NCBI RefSeq assembly: GCF_018861065.1
Contig: NZ_JAHKQO010000026.1
Span: 1 to 64,000, forward strand
Origin: Paraglaciecola arctica
GTDB taxonomy: Bacteria; Pseudomonadota; Gammaproteobacteria; Enterobacterales; Alteromonadaceae
Direction of reading: 5' to 3'
DNA length: 64,000 nt
The position numbers and the translations under genes were made by a program. This document shows, piece by piece, positions 28,127-37,612 of the stretch. Below the pieces are notes generated by a model. It saw only the letters and a program-made list of their open reading frames with translations, was not told the origin of the DNA and did not search any database. Position 1 is the first letter of the stretch, and every line of letters starts with the position of its first letter.

Positions 28127-28448
28127 AACTGTGCATATTTATTATTAGAAGTAAATGTATACAGTGCCTCAATCACAGCACTAATACAGCCTTCACCGAG
28201 ATGCACTGTTTGTCATACTAAGCTCCAAAGATAAAACTAAAACAAAAGCTCAGCTTCGGCTGGGCTAATTTCACGCTTTCTGCGCAACACTCACATTGTT
28301 TTTACTGCTACTAACTCAGTCCGCTCATCAATGGTTTGACTTATAATTTAAAAATAGTGATCTTTATCTCCCGCTCGCAATAAAATACTCTTAGAATAGG
28401 TCTGTTACGCTGCAACAAGTACCTCGCATTAATGCTAAAGAGGAAATT
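28127..28448. other. Gene-free interval with one hairpin
   Basis: No coding frame is supported in these 322 bases. The interval carries the hairpin at 28247-28266 and ends with AGAGGA, the ribosome site of msrB. Confidence 0.5.
28247..28266. terminator. TTCG-loop hairpin after the GMC operon
   Basis: AGCTCAGC-TTCG-GCTGGGCT is an 8-base-pair stem with a stable tetraloop. The flanking T run is on the minus-strand side (TTTTGTTTTAG), while the plus side continues AATTTC. It probably ends the GMC transcript but looks stronger in the minus direction. Confidence 0.55.
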
Positions 28449-28895
28449 ATGAGTACATATCAAAAAACCAAGGATGCAATAGCTGCTTTAACACCAGAAC
28501 AATTCCGAGTGACCCAAGAAAATGGAACCGAACATCCAGGAACCGGAGAATTATTAGATAATACGTTACCCGGCATATATGTAGATATCGTTTCAGGCGA
28601 GCCATTATTTGCTTCATCGGCAAAGTATGAATCTGGATGTGGTTGGCCAAGTTTTACTAAAGTGATAGATAAGGTTAACGTAACCGAAATTATCGACCAT
28701 TCCCATGGTATGACTCGTACAGAAGTACGGTCATCACATGGTGGCAGTCACCTTGGACATGTGTTTCCAGATGGTCCGCAAGATCAAGGTGGCCTGCGTT
28801 ATTGTATTAATTCTGCTTCACTACGTTTTGTTCATAAAGATGACATGGCAAACCAAGGGTATGAAGCTTATTTAGATCAAGTTGAGGATATTTAG
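28449..28895 (+). CDS. msrB: Peptide methionine-R-sulfoxide reductase
   Basis: This 148-residue MsrB reduces methionine-R-sulfoxide in proteins. [18 protein letters not shown] and the catalytic cysteine in [11 protein letters not shown] are present. The four zinc cysteines of the E. coli type are missing ([10 protein letters not shown] in place of the second CxxC), so it belongs to the zinc-free form. No signal peptide is seen, so it is cytoplasmic. The gene has AGAGGA at good distance and is followed two bases later by msrA. The pair repairs both sulfoxide diastereomers after oxidative stress. Confidence 0.95.
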   Translation: MSTYQKTKDAIAALTPEQFRVTQENGTEHPGTGELLDNTLPGIYVDIVSGEPLFASSAKYESGCGWPSFTKVIDKVNVTEIIDHSHGMTRTEVRSSHGGSHLGHVFPDGPQDQGGLRYCINSASLRFVHKDDMANQGYEAYLDQVEDI

Positions 28896-28897
28896 AC

Positions 28898-29395
28898 ATG
28901 GCAATTGAACGTGCAGTATTAGCCGGAGGCTGCTTTTGGGGCATGCAGGATCTTATTCGCAAACGTCCCGGTGTCAACTCCACTCGAGTGGGGTATTCAG
29001 GAGGTGAAGTCGCCAATGCCACTTACCGTAATCATGGCAATCATGCAGAAGCGATAGAAATAATGTTCGATACTGACGTCATCAGTTACCGAGAAATTTT
29101 AGAGTTTTTCTTTCAAATTCATGATCCTAGCACTGTAAATAGACAGGGAAATGATACTGGAAGCTCTTACCGCTCCGCTATTTATTACACCTCTGAGGAA
29201 CAAAAAGCTGTGGCGTTGACGACCATTACTGATGTTGATGCATCGGGATTGTGGCCGGGGAAAGTTGTCACAGAAGTAGAGCCAGTTGGTGATTTTTGGG
29301 AAGCTGAGCCTGAACACCAAGACTATTTAGAAACCCGCCCCGACGGTTACACTTGTCATTTCCCTAGACCTGATTGGAAGTTACCTTCAGCGTAA
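28898..29395 (+). CDS. msrA: Peptide methionine-S-sulfoxide reductase
   Basis: A 165-residue MsrA with the catalytic motif GGCFWG (Cys12) close to the N-terminus, then [12 protein letters not shown] and [13 protein letters not shown], which are standard for the family. It reduces methionine-S-sulfoxide and complements MsrB encoded two bases upstream. The first ATG is used because the active-site segment begins only about ten residues later. It is cytoplasmic and thioredoxin-dependent by family knowledge. Confidence 0.95.
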   Translation: MAIERAVLAGGCFWGMQDLIRKRPGVNSTRVGYSGGEVANATYRNHGNHAEAIEIMFDTDVISYREILEFFFQIHDPSTVNRQGNDTGSSYRSAIYYTSEEQKAVALTTITDVDASGLWPGKVVTEVEPVGDFWEAEPEHQDYLETRPDGYTCHFPRPDWKLPSA

Positions 29396-29423
29396 ATTGT
29401 AGTAGAGAATAACAATTTCGATT

Positions 29424-29449
29424 CCCCTTTTCCCAAAAGGGTTAAGGGG
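29424..29449. terminator. Imperfect hairpin after msrA
   Basis: CCCCTT and AAGGGG with an inner CCC/GGG pair form an interrupted stem between the convergent msrA and periplasmic-protein genes. There is no clear T run, so it is only a candidate terminator. Confidence 0.4.
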
Positions 29450-29493
29450 ATAAAATAACCGCGCAATATATCCAGCAGTTCTACAAGCCGTCA

Positions 29494-30558
29494 TTAATTT
29501 AATGAGTTGATAATGTTTTGCATATTGAGTGTTTGTAGATTTTTACCCGCTTTGAATTCTGAAAACTTCCCAAAATCCACTTTTTGCCATTTTTGATGTT
29601 GCACAACATCTAGATACTCAGTGACGTTATTTTTATTAATCACCTCAAAATCGTAGAGTGCATTGTGGTTAGAAAATCTATCTACCCCATGCTGATAATC
29701 AAAAATTTTGGTCATCGCTATTGCCCCCATCAAAAAGTGCCCACCTACTGAAGCGGTAAGTTCGCCCTGCTGAATTTTCAGTAGCGCCTCTGGAAGCCAG
29801 TCAAAGCCACCTATAACTGTTGGCTTGTTAGATAAAAGCTGATACTGCTGCAATGTCTTTAGAGTAAGTTGACCACTTGCACACCAGAATATATTGGTGT
29901 GCGGATAGCGTTTAAGTATAGTTTCAAAGTTAGTCGCGATATTTTGGGGATCCCAATAGGTTGGAAAGATTTGATTTAGGTCGATATCATTGCGTCGATA
30001 TAATGCGTTTAAACTCTGTTCTCTGGTGCGCGACAAATAATCAAAGTTTCCCCCTATTCCTGTAATTGACGGTTTGATATCTGGGTGCTGGCTAAGGTGT
30101 GCATCGATTAACGCCTTTAGCAGTAACGCTCCTCCACTGACATTGTCATAGGCAACTTCACCTATCCAATGTTTGTATTTTTGTTTGGGTTTTAATAACT
30201 CTGTTGTCTCGTTATCAGCAAATGCTTGCTCTAAAGTAACAAAATCGATTCCTTTGGCTTCAATTGTGTCAAACACGTTTGCAGTATTACCATGATAGGG
30301 ACGAAATATAAGATAATCTGGTTGGCTAGGCTGGGTGACTATGTCTTCAATTATGGCTAAGGTGGTAAACCGATTATCACCACCATAAATGACTTCAAGT
30401 GACATTCCTAAACTTTTAGCTGAGGCGAAACTGGCTTGATACACCATGTCCCAAAACGCCGCTCCTTCCTTGTCAGGAATAATTAAAATGACTCTTACTG
30501 CAAAAACACATTGAGAAAAAACAAGGGTCGATACTAGTGCAAATAATTTCAAGGTCAT
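29494..30558 (-). CDS. Orphan periplasmic sugar-binding-like protein
   Basis: A 354-residue exported protein with a signal peptide ending near CVFA. VRVILIIPDKEGAAFWDMVYQ, IFRPYHGN and ITGIGGNFDYLSR match the type 1 periplasmic binding fold (Peripla_BP_4, ribose/autoinducer-binding type). No ABC permease or ATPase lies nearby. It may therefore serve a remote transporter or act as a ligand sensor for a membrane kinase, as LuxP does. It is divergent from the acylase gene at 30751. The ligand is unknown. Confidence 0.8.
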   Translation of the reverse strand: MTLKLFALVSTLVFSQCVFAVRVILIIPDKEGAAFWDMVYQASFASAKSLGMSLEVIYGGDNRFTTLAIIEDIVTQPSQPDYLIFRPYHGNTANVFDTIEAKGIDFVTLEQAFADNETTELLKPKQKYKHWIGEVAYDNVSGGALLLKALIDAHLSQHPDIKPSITGIGGNFDYLSRTREQSLNALYRRNDIDLNQIFPTYWDPQNIATNFETILKRYPHTNIFWCASGQLTLKTLQQYQLLSNKPTVIGGFDWLPEALLKIQQGELTASVGGHFLMGAIAMTKIFDYQHGVDRFSNHNALYDFEVINKNNVTEYLDVVQHQKWQKVDFGKFSEFKAGKNLQTLNMQNIINSLN

Positions 30559-30750
30559 AAGCGGCCAAATCCATTTTACAACAGATGATTACTAGCAAGC
30601 ATAGTTGAAACTCGTTAGTTTACCTAGAAACAGTTAAACTCCCCAAGCATATACAGGTTGCCACTCCATATGCTGCGCACAAAATTGGTGCGTGAATCAC
30701 TGGTCTGATGTTAGGATTATTTAATCAATCACAAACAATAGACTCTTCCC

Positions 30751-33129
30751 ATGGCGCGTTTTTTAAAAATCCTTATTTTAATTATTGCTCTCATCGTTGC
30801 CCTTGGGGCTTGGTATATCTTTAACAAACAGCCACAGCGCAGTGGTGAAATGACTTTGTCCAATCTTCAAGCGCCAGTTACTGTGCGCTATGACGAACGC
30901 GGTGTACCGCATATTCAAGCGCAGCACGAATCCGATATGTATCGAGCCCTTGGTTATGTCCATGCCCAAGATCGCTTGTTTCAAATGGAAATGGTGCGGC
31001 GTTTAGCGCGAGGGGAACTGGCCGCTATTTTGGGACCGAAATTGCTCAGCAGTGATAAGTTATTTCGTAGCCTAGGAATACGCGAGCATGCGGATAACTA
31101 TGCTAAAAATATGGATGTAAATACCCCTGCAAACAAGGCCTTAGCAGCCTATTTAGATGGTATTAACCAATATCAGAACAACCATCCTGCTCCATTAGAG
31201 TTCGACATTCTAGGCATTAAAAAACGCCCATTCACTGCTAAGGACTCGGTAAGTGTTGCAGGTTATATGGCCTACAGTTTTGCCGCGGCGTTTCGAACCG
31301 AGCCAGTATTGACCTATATACGAGATCAATTAGGTAGCGAATATCTTGAGGTATTTGATTTAGATTGGCACCCCACGGGAGTTATCGCACCACAATTGTT
31401 AGCCCATGATTGGCAAAACCTCAATCAACTTGCACAGCTCAGCCAACAAGCAGTGACGGATAGTGGTTTAGCCTTGTTTGAAGGTAGCAATGCTTGGGCA
31501 GTATCAGGCAGTCGTACTGCTAGCGGTAAACCTTTATTGGCGGGAGACCCCCACATTGGGTTTGCGGTGCCGTCAGTGTGGTACGAAGCGCATTTGTCTT
31601 ATCCCGGTTTTGAACTTTACGGTCATCATCAAGCCCTTAGTGCCACGGCTTCTTTAGGACATAACTTAGATTTTGGCTGGAGCCTGACAATGTTTCAAAA
31701 CGACGATATCGATCTTATCGCCGAGAAACTCAACCCCGACAATGACAATCAAGTTTGGTATCAAGGCAAGTGGGTAGAATTAAAGAGCCGTAGCGAGCAA
31801 ATTGAAGTTAAGGGTACCGAACCAGTCACACTCACATTGCGCCGGTCTCCTCATGGCCCAATTATCAATGATGCGCTAGGCGACCAGGCAGACAAAACCC
31901 CCATTGCTATGTGGTGGGCATTCCTAGAGACACAGAACCCAATCCTTGAAGGTTTCTACCAACTTAATCGCGCTGAAACCCTCGAAAAAGCGCGGGCAGC
32001 GAGTGAAAAGATTCATGCTCCTGGCCTCAACATAGTCTGGGCCAATGCCAAAGGAGACATAGGTTGGTGGGCGGCAGCTAAACTGCCGCTGCGCCCAAAA
32101 GGAGTGAATCCTAATTTTATATTGGATGGCAGTAGTTCTGAATCGGATAAACTAGGATTTTTGCCTTTTAGTGCCAATCCTCAAGAAGAAAACCCAGACC
32201 GTGGCTATATAGTGTCAGCTAACTACCAACCTGTGCCAGACAGTGGTATTGAAGTGCCTGGCTACTATAACCTGCCCGCCCGGGGCATTCGCCTCAACCA
32301 ACGCTTAGCCGATAATGATGCGAAGTGGGACACAAAAAACAGCCAGGCTTTACAACTCGATGCAGGCAGCGGATATGCACAGCGTTTACTTAAACCTTTA
32401 TTACCATTAATACGAGTCAATTCGAATACACATGAACAAGAATTGCTGCAGTTACTAGGTAATTGGAATGGAGACCACCAGATTAACGACATCGCACCAA
32501 CCCTATTTAATCAGTTGGTATACCAGTTGGCCTATGAGGCGATGCAAGACGAAATGGGCGAGGACTCTTTTAAAACCTTACTCAAAACCCGTGTCATCGA
32601 CTTTGCTTTACCACGTTTGGCCGCCGACGCTCAGTCTGCTTGGTGGGATAACCGCAACACCGCTGATATTGAAGATCGCGCTGCAATAGTCAATTTGGCT
32701 TGGCAAGCAAGTTTAGAACATTTACGCGCGACACTAGGAGTCAATACCGAAAATTGGAAATGGGGAGCAGTCCATACTCTCACCCATGGACATCCATTAG
32801 GCCAACAAAAACCTTTAGATAAATTATTTAACGTGGGGCAATTTGCCGCTCCAGGTGGACACGAAACCCCGAATAACTTATCACATAAATTGGGGCCTGC
32901 CCCTTGGCAAGTGATTTATGGCCCGTCGACACGGCGCTTGATTGACTTTGCACAGCCAAGCGAGGCCCTTGGAACTAATCCTGTGGGGCAAAGTGGCGTG
33001 TTATTTGATCAACATTACCACGACCAAGCAGAGTCCTATATTAAAGGGCAGTACATACAACAGCACTTTAGCGAAGCCAATGTGGCGGCTAATACCCAAA
33101 GCACCTTACGACTTGTGCCGACTCATTAA
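30751..33129 (+). CDS. Penicillin acylase family (S45) amidohydrolase
   Basis: A 792-residue Ntn-hydrolase precursor. A membrane anchor or uncleaved signal (about 4-24) is followed by the alpha chain with YDERGVPHIQA and DRLFQMEMVRRLARGEL. The autocatalytic cleavage and nucleophile site is Gly-Ser246-Asn-Ala-Trp, starting the beta chain with GDPHIGFAVPS and HNLDFGWSLTMFQND. Length fits penicillin and acyl-homoserine-lactone acylases. It would work in the periplasm, cutting the amide bond of an acylated amine. Whether the natural substrate is a quorum-sensing lactone, a beta-lactam or a lipid is not evident. Confidence 0.9.
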   Translation: MARFLKILILIIALIVALGAWYIFNKQPQRSGEMTLSNLQAPVTVRYDERGVPHIQAQHESDMYRALGYVHAQDRLFQMEMVRRLARGELAAILGPKLLSSDKLFRSLGIREHADNYAKNMDVNTPANKALAAYLDGINQYQNNHPAPLEFDILGIKKRPFTAKDSVSVAGYMAYSFAAAFRTEPVLTYIRDQLGSEYLEVFDLDWHPTGVIAPQLLAHDWQNLNQLAQLSQQAVTDSGLALFEGSNAWAVSGSRTASGKPLLAGDPHIGFAVPSVWYEAHLSYPGFELYGHHQALSATASLGHNLDFGWSLTMFQNDDIDLIAEKLNPDNDNQVWYQGKWVELKSRSEQIEVKGTEPVTLTLRRSPHGPIINDALGDQADKTPIAMWWAFLETQNPILEGFYQLNRAETLEKARAASEKIHAPGLNIVWANAKGDIGWWAAAKLPLRPKGVNPNFILDGSSSESDKLGFLPFSANPQEENPDRGYIVSANYQPVPDSGIEVPGYYNLPARGIRLNQRLADNDAKWDTKNSQALQLDAGSGYAQRLLKPLLPLIRVNSNTHEQELLQLLGNWNGDHQINDIAPTLFNQLVYQLAYEAMQDEMGEDSFKTLLKTRVIDFALPRLAADAQSAWWDNRNTADIEDRAAIVNLAWQASLEHLRATLGVNTENWKWGAVHTLTHGHPLGQQKPLDKLFNVGQFAAPGGHETPNNLSHKLGPAPWQVIYGPSTRRLIDFAQPSEALGTNPVGQSGVLFDQHYHDQAESYIKGQYIQQHFSEANVAANTQSTLRLVPTH

Positions 33130-33153
33130 TACCGCAAAAAATGAAAAGAGCTC

Positions 33154-33181
33154 ACCCCAGCCTTTCTATTGAAACTGGGGT
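33154..33181. terminator. Bidirectional terminator between convergent units
   Basis: ACCCCAG and CTGGGGT frame an inner TTTC/GAAA stem. On the minus side it is followed by CTCTTTTCATTTTTT, on the plus side by AAGTGTTTATG. It probably ends both the acylase transcript and the LytR operon. Confidence 0.6.
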
Positions 33182-33199
33182 AAGTGTTTATGACTAAAT

Positions 33200-33922
33200 T
33201 TATGAAAATTGTTGTTTAAATTTACTGGCGTAACGTCGACTGACTGTAAATAAACGGCTGCTGTTTTTTAAACTGAGCTCCATTGTACGATTAGGGAGTG
33301 TCTCAATAGAGTCAATTTGGCTAATGTTGATAATAGTTGAACGATGAATTCGCCCAAAAAACTTACCAGGAAGACGAGTTTGCCATTCTTTAAGAGACTT
33401 TTCTACCAAAAGCGCATTACTTGCTGCATTTGTGGTAAATACCTCACTATAATCACCACAAGCACAAATATGTGAAATATGCTGGATTTGTAAAAACTGT
33501 GAATGCTCTCCCAAGTTTAAAAAAATACGGTCCTCAATATTAAGCTTTTGTTCTGGTAACACCCCTGCATCTGGCTTATGCAGTTTATCAATAGAAGCCT
33601 GTAGTCTTTTGGGGTTCACTGGTTTAAGTAGATAATCTAAGGCATTGATTTCAAACGCGCGAATCGCAAATTCATCAAAAGCGGTGACAAAAATCAGTTT
33701 AAAGTTATGCTCCACTTTTTCGAGCAAATCAAAACCGTTTTCATTGCGCAGTTGAATATCTAAAAACACCACATCAGGTTTTTCACCCTTGATGATGTTG
33801 ACAGCTTCAGTCAAGTTTTTTGCTTCACCAACTATCCGAATATCTTCAAAATCGGATAGCAACTCCCGCAACTCTTGGCGAGCCAATCTTTCGTCGTCGA
33901 CTAACAGCGCCCGATAAGTCAT
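33200..33922 (-). CDS. LytTR-type response regulator
   Basis: A 240-residue regulator: a receiver with VDDE and phospho-acceptor Asp55 (VVFLDIQL), then a LytTR DNA-binding domain (about 130-238) with FGRIHRSTIINISQID and SRRYASKFKQQ. Its start overlaps the stop of the sensor kinase gene by four bases, so the two are translated together. It is the last gene of the operon starting with the sugar dehydrogenase. Targets are unknown; LytTR proteins usually bind tandem direct repeats. Confidence 0.93.
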   Translation of the reverse strand: MTYRALLVDDERLARQELRELLSDFEDIRIVGEAKNLTEAVNIIKGEKPDVVFLDIQLRNENGFDLLEKVEHNFKLIFVTAFDEFAIRAFEINALDYLLKPVNPKRLQASIDKLHKPDAGVLPEQKLNIEDRIFLNLGEHSQFLQIQHISHICACGDYSEVFTTNAASNALLVEKSLKEWQTRLPGKFFGRIHRSTIINISQIDSIETLPNRTMELSLKNSSRLFTVSRRYASKFKQQFS

Positions 33923-34980
33923 AACTGTAAGATCTCTATTCTGGCAACCACCTCTCCCTGTTCTTCATGCAGCGAGAAAGACCCAGCGTTTGCTAACTGT
34001 TTCTCAAGGCGTTGTTGTACGTTATTCAAGCCAATTGTTGTTGTTTCTTTATCCTTATCAATATTCAGAGTGCCAGTATTTCTCACCTCAATAACCAATA
34101 CGTTGTTTTCTAACACCGCAGAGACTTTTATTTTTAAGACTTCAGGACTGGTTTGAAACCCATGTTTAATGGCGTTTTCTACTAATGGGTTAAGTATAAA
34201 ACACGGAATCAAAATTTTTTTTACATCCTCGTCTATGTGTAACTCCACTTCTAAGGCTTCTTCAAAGCGAACCTTTTCAATCGCTAAATAATTTTCCACC
34301 GCTTCAAGTTCTTCGCTTAAAGTATTCTGATTACTGGTTTTACTCATTAAAGAATGTCTCAAAAATTCAGAGAGTTGCGTAATCATTTGTTTGGGCACTG
34401 GGTTATCTGGGCTAATAGAGGCGCGAATTGAATTTAACGCATTAAACAAAAAATGCGGATTGACTTGATATCGCAACATATCAAGTTGAGCCGTTTCGGC
34501 TAAAATTTTGGCATGTAGAACATTTTGATGTTCGACTTGTACTTGTTTCCAATATTCGATACCAAAGTATATCGCGCTCCAAGCCAAGAGAGTCACCATA
34601 TAGGTTAACGCCACTCTTGGTTTATATTGCAGCGAACCCATCAAATCATAGTTGGGCAACGTAAGCCCAAAAAATAAGGTTTCTAATGCAGTCCACACTA
34701 TGCCAAATAAACCAGTAGCAATAATTACAATCAATACCGTTTTTGGCATAGATGGACTTGTTATAAGTTTTCGATAAATCAGCCATAACAAGCAACTCAG
34801 AGAAAAACCTACCAGCGTACGCAACGATTTCACCCAAAAAATGTAAGCAATTGATTCTTCAGAATCTCTAGGTAAAAAGGTTAAAAACATCAACAAAAAA
34901 TACAGCAGCCAGCCAATCACCTGCCATTTCCATGGTGAATTGCTAAGTTTTATAAAATTCATTGATTGCTGCACAGCCAT
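33919..34980 (-). CDS. LytS/YehU-type sensor histidine kinase
   Basis: A 353-residue membrane kinase with about four N-terminal helices (about 20-145) and no large periplasmic domain. The His_kinase domain has RYQVNPHFLFNALNSIRA (His176), and the ATPase part has NPLVENAIKHG and TTTIGLNNVQQRL. It phosphorylates the LytTR regulator encoded downstream with a four-base overlap. It starts 12 bases after the NTF2-like gene with AGGA in place. The signal may be linked to the products of the two upstream genes. Confidence 0.92.
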   Translation of the reverse strand: MAVQQSMNFIKLSNSPWKWQVIGWLLYFLLMFLTFLPRDSEESIAYIFWVKSLRTLVGFSLSCLLWLIYRKLITSPSMPKTVLIVIIATGLFGIVWTALETLFFGLTLPNYDLMGSLQYKPRVALTYMVTLLAWSAIYFGIEYWKQVQVEHQNVLHAKILAETAQLDMLRYQVNPHFLFNALNSIRASISPDNPVPKQMITQLSEFLRHSLMSKTSNQNTLSEELEAVENYLAIEKVRFEEALEVELHIDEDVKKILIPCFILNPLVENAIKHGFQTSPEVLKIKVSAVLENNVLVIEVRNTGTLNIDKDKETTTIGLNNVQQRLEKQLANAGSFSLHEEQGEVVARIEILQL

Positions 34981-34992
34981 TTAAAATCCTAA

Positions 34993-35796
34993 CTAATTTT
35001 TATCAATAGCTTTATTCACTACCTGCCATTGTCCATTAATTCTCAATAATGACAAATAATGGGTAATAGTTGAATTAGGATAATTCAGTTGTATTTTTGC
35101 AACAGCTGCATCCCCAAAGGCATCTACACTTTGAATTTTGTGGCTTATCAACACTGGAGCTTTAGAGGTCTTTTGAGCAAACCTATCTTTAAAGTGATTA
35201 AGAGTCACCCCCCTAAACTTGCCATTTTCACTGGACATAATCTTAGCTTCAGCATGAAAAATACCTGCCAGATCTTTTGGGTCACCGCTTTTCAAAGCCT
35301 GCTCATAACGTAACAATAGCGCCATAATTTCAGTAATATTGGTGATTCGAGTTTTATTGTTTTTGGGGTCGCGCACCGAGTAGGCGATCTTGTTGCTGAT
35401 TTTCCATTCGCCCGCAATTTTTAGCAAGGTCATGTAATCAGTAAAGATTATACTCGAATAATCCAAAACCAACTTTGCTACCGCCACATTGCCTGTCACA
35501 TCGATACTTTTGATATAAGGAATACGCTCGACTGAGTCGTCTTTGTTACGCAATTTCATTCTACTGAGGTAATCTGAAAATTCTAACTTTGCGTACTTTC
35601 CATCACGTAAATAGCTTAGTTTTCCCTCACTATGCAAGGCTTTACCAAGAACGTTTTTATCCCCTTTAATATGCCCGCTTAGGTAGTTTTGTAAGGGAAT
35701 TGTGATGGCTTCTATATCTGTCAACTGAGTATTTTTCTGTGCATTAACACTAAAGGTCAGCAACAAAAAAATGAGTATCATTAGAGTATTTTTCAT
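34993..35796 (-). CDS. Exported protein with two NTF2-like (lumazine-binding type) domains
   Basis: A 267-residue protein with a signal peptide (about 1-19) and an internal duplication. Residues about 25-145 and 150-265 align to each other: compare LHSEGKLSYLRDGKY with FHAEAKIMSSENGKF, and DYMTLLKIAGEWKISNK with HYLSLLRINGQWQVVNK. Each half fits the NTF2-like / Lumazine_bd_2 fold, small cone-shaped pockets used for binding or catalysis. It lies two bases after the sugar dehydrogenase gene and 12 before the kinase gene, so a role in the same process is likely. The exact function is unknown. Confidence 0.75.
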   Translation of the reverse strand: MKNTLMILIFLLLTFSVNAQKNTQLTDIEAITIPLQNYLSGHIKGDKNVLGKALHSEGKLSYLRDGKYAKLEFSDYLSRMKLRNKDDSVERIPYIKSIDVTGNVAVAKLVLDYSSIIFTDYMTLLKIAGEWKISNKIAYSVRDPKNNKTRITNITEIMALLLRYEQALKSGDPKDLAGIFHAEAKIMSSENGKFRGVTLNHFKDRFAQKTSKAPVLISHKIQSVDAFGDAAVAKIQLNYPNSTITHYLSLLRINGQWQVVNKAIDKN

Positions 35797-35798
35797 GG

Positions 35799-37334
35799 TT
35801 ATTTTTTCCTTATACTAATAATTTTGCCGTCATCTTCATCTGTTAATAGATACAACTTGCCGGCGGGACTTTGCACTATTTTTCTGGAGCGAACTCTATC
35901 GTCAACAAACAACTCCTCAACAGCTTTAATGCTGTTATCAACTATTCTCAGTCGCCAAAGGCTGCCGCGACTGAGGCCAGAAACGAACAGGTCATTTTTC
36001 CATTGTGGAAACTCGTTGCCCGTATAAAAGGTTAACCCTGTAGGTGCTACTGTATGACGCCAGTACCAAACCGGATCAGTGAAAGTGCGATCGGACAAAG
36101 TAGGAGGCGTATAGTTTTTGTGGCGGTAAGTACCAGTAGTTTTTATCGGCCAGCCATAATTAGCGCCCGCTTGTAAAAGGTTGATTTCATCGCCTTGATG
36201 AGTGCCGTGTTCTGAAAACCAAATATGCCCAGTGCTGGGATCAACAGTTAAACCTTGCGCAGCCCTAATCCCCACTGCATAAATGCTAGTTGCAGTGCTG
36301 TTGGCAAACTTAGGGTTGTCGAATGGGATCGAACCATCGGGATTAATTCGGTGAATTTTGCCGCGCTTGTCAGCTAGGTTTTGCGCTATTGGCATATCCG
36401 GTTGATTCACTTCGTTGAACAGGCGTTCGCCAATAGTGATATATAATTTACCGTCTATTCCAAAGGTCAAGCCGCCTCCAAAATGCCAAGCGCCAGGGGT
36501 ATAAGGATCAGCCACAAATATTGATTTGACGTCTACTAGGCGGTCATTTTGCAGCGTCGCCCTGATCACTTTTGTCGTAAAGCTATCGCTTTTTTGAGCG
36601 GCATACGCAACATACACCAGTTGATTATCGGCAAAATTAGGATCGAGCACCACGTCAAAGATCCCCATGTTAAAACTACCCGTCCTGCCGTTTAAAGAGC
36701 TGGGATAAATCCCTGGTTCGTACTGCGACGCATCAATAGTAATATTATTCGCAAGATCCTCAGGAAACCCCTGAATCACTGACTTATGTTTTGTTAGCAA
36801 ATTAACTTTGAGTAGGTGACCGTCTTTTTCGCTGACCAACACTTCATCTTCAGATAAAAATGCCATGCTCCATGGGTGCGCTAGCCCGTCCACCAAGATT
36901 TCTTTTAGAGGTTCATACGAGTTTAACTGTTGCTGCTGTAAACCTTTACCCGACGCTACAAACACTCTTTCCCTAAACTCGTTAGGCTGGATGTTATTAA
37001 GCAGTTTTACAGCTCCACTTTGAGCGATGAACGCTTCAAAGCGCGCTTCAGCTTGCTCTTGATCGCTTTGGTTCGCGTACTTGGTAATCAACAAAATATC
37101 GAATTCTAAGGGAGCCTCTAAACTAGATTCTATGAATTCAAATGACTGTATATAGCCTAGCTCTAATGCCTTGTGACGAAGGGCACGCCAATTATTGTTG
37201 TAATAGAATAATGCCTCATCGTGGTGGCCATTTTTAATTTTTATACCTTCAATGAGATTAATAGTCTGACTTTTCGCCGGCAACGCAACTAGCAGCCAAA
37301 ACAGCAATAGGCTCTTCATTAAATATTTATACAT
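35799..37334 (-). CDS. PQQ-dependent sugar dehydrogenase (glucose/sorbosone dehydrogenase family)
   Basis: A 511-residue exported protein. After the signal peptide (about 1-23) comes an N-terminal module of about 125 residues not found in the simple enzymes. A six-bladed propeller then starts at LAHPWSMAFLSEDEVLVSEK. GHIWFSEHGTHQGDEINLL and GANYGWP are diagnostic for the GSDH (soluble glucose / aldose sugar dehydrogenase) family. ATG 37334 is chosen, with AGAGGA seven bases upstream; GTG 37370 would delay the signal peptide. It is the first of four co-oriented genes ending with a LytS/LytR pair. It probably oxidises a sugar in the periplasm. Confidence 0.87.
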   Translation of the reverse strand: MYKYLMKSLLLFWLLVALPAKSQTINLIEGIKIKNGHHDEALFYYNNNWRALRHKALELGYIQSFEFIESSLEAPLEFDILLITKYANQSDQEQAEARFEAFIAQSGAVKLLNNIQPNEFRERVFVASGKGLQQQQLNSYEPLKEILVDGLAHPWSMAFLSEDEVLVSEKDGHLLKVNLLTKHKSVIQGFPEDLANNITIDASQYEPGIYPSSLNGRTGSFNMGIFDVVLDPNFADNQLVYVAYAAQKSDSFTTKVIRATLQNDRLVDVKSIFVADPYTPGAWHFGGGLTFGIDGKLYITIGERLFNEVNQPDMPIAQNLADKRGKIHRINPDGSIPFDNPKFANSTATSIYAVGIRAAQGLTVDPSTGHIWFSEHGTHQGDEINLLQAGANYGWPIKTTGTYRHKNYTPPTLSDRTFTDPVWYWRHTVAPTGLTFYTGNEFPQWKNDLFVSGLSRGSLWRLRIVDNSIKAVEELFVDDRVRSRKIVQSPAGKLYLLTDEDDGKIISIRKK

Positions 37335-37524
37335 AACTCCATCCTCTGCAGGTAACACTGCCTGCAACACTTGTTAGTTTGGTGATAATTCGCAGTGACA
37401 CAATAAGGCAATATCGAACAACAATTAGAAGAAATCTTTAAAAGGCCTGATACAGGGTTAAGCGGTCAATATAGCGAATAAATACACCGCTAAATTAGTC
37501 CTATTTTGAGTAAACCCTAACATT

Positions 37525-37597
37525 ACTTTCCACAGCGGAAAATTATAACTTGCCACTATGGAAAGTGTAAGTTACATTACTTTCCAAGATGGAAAGT
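37525..37597 (+). promoter_or_regulatory. Three ACTTTCC-N5-GGAAAGT operators
   Basis: Three dyads with the same five-base spacer lie at 37525-37543 (one mismatch), 37548-37566 (one mismatch) and 37579-37597 (perfect, extending to nine base pairs per arm). The last abuts the ribosome site of the gene at 37613. They are the probable binding sites of the winged-helix regulator encoded at 38088, giving autorepression. Confidence 0.75.
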
Positions 37598-37612
37598 AAA
37601 TGGGGATTCACT

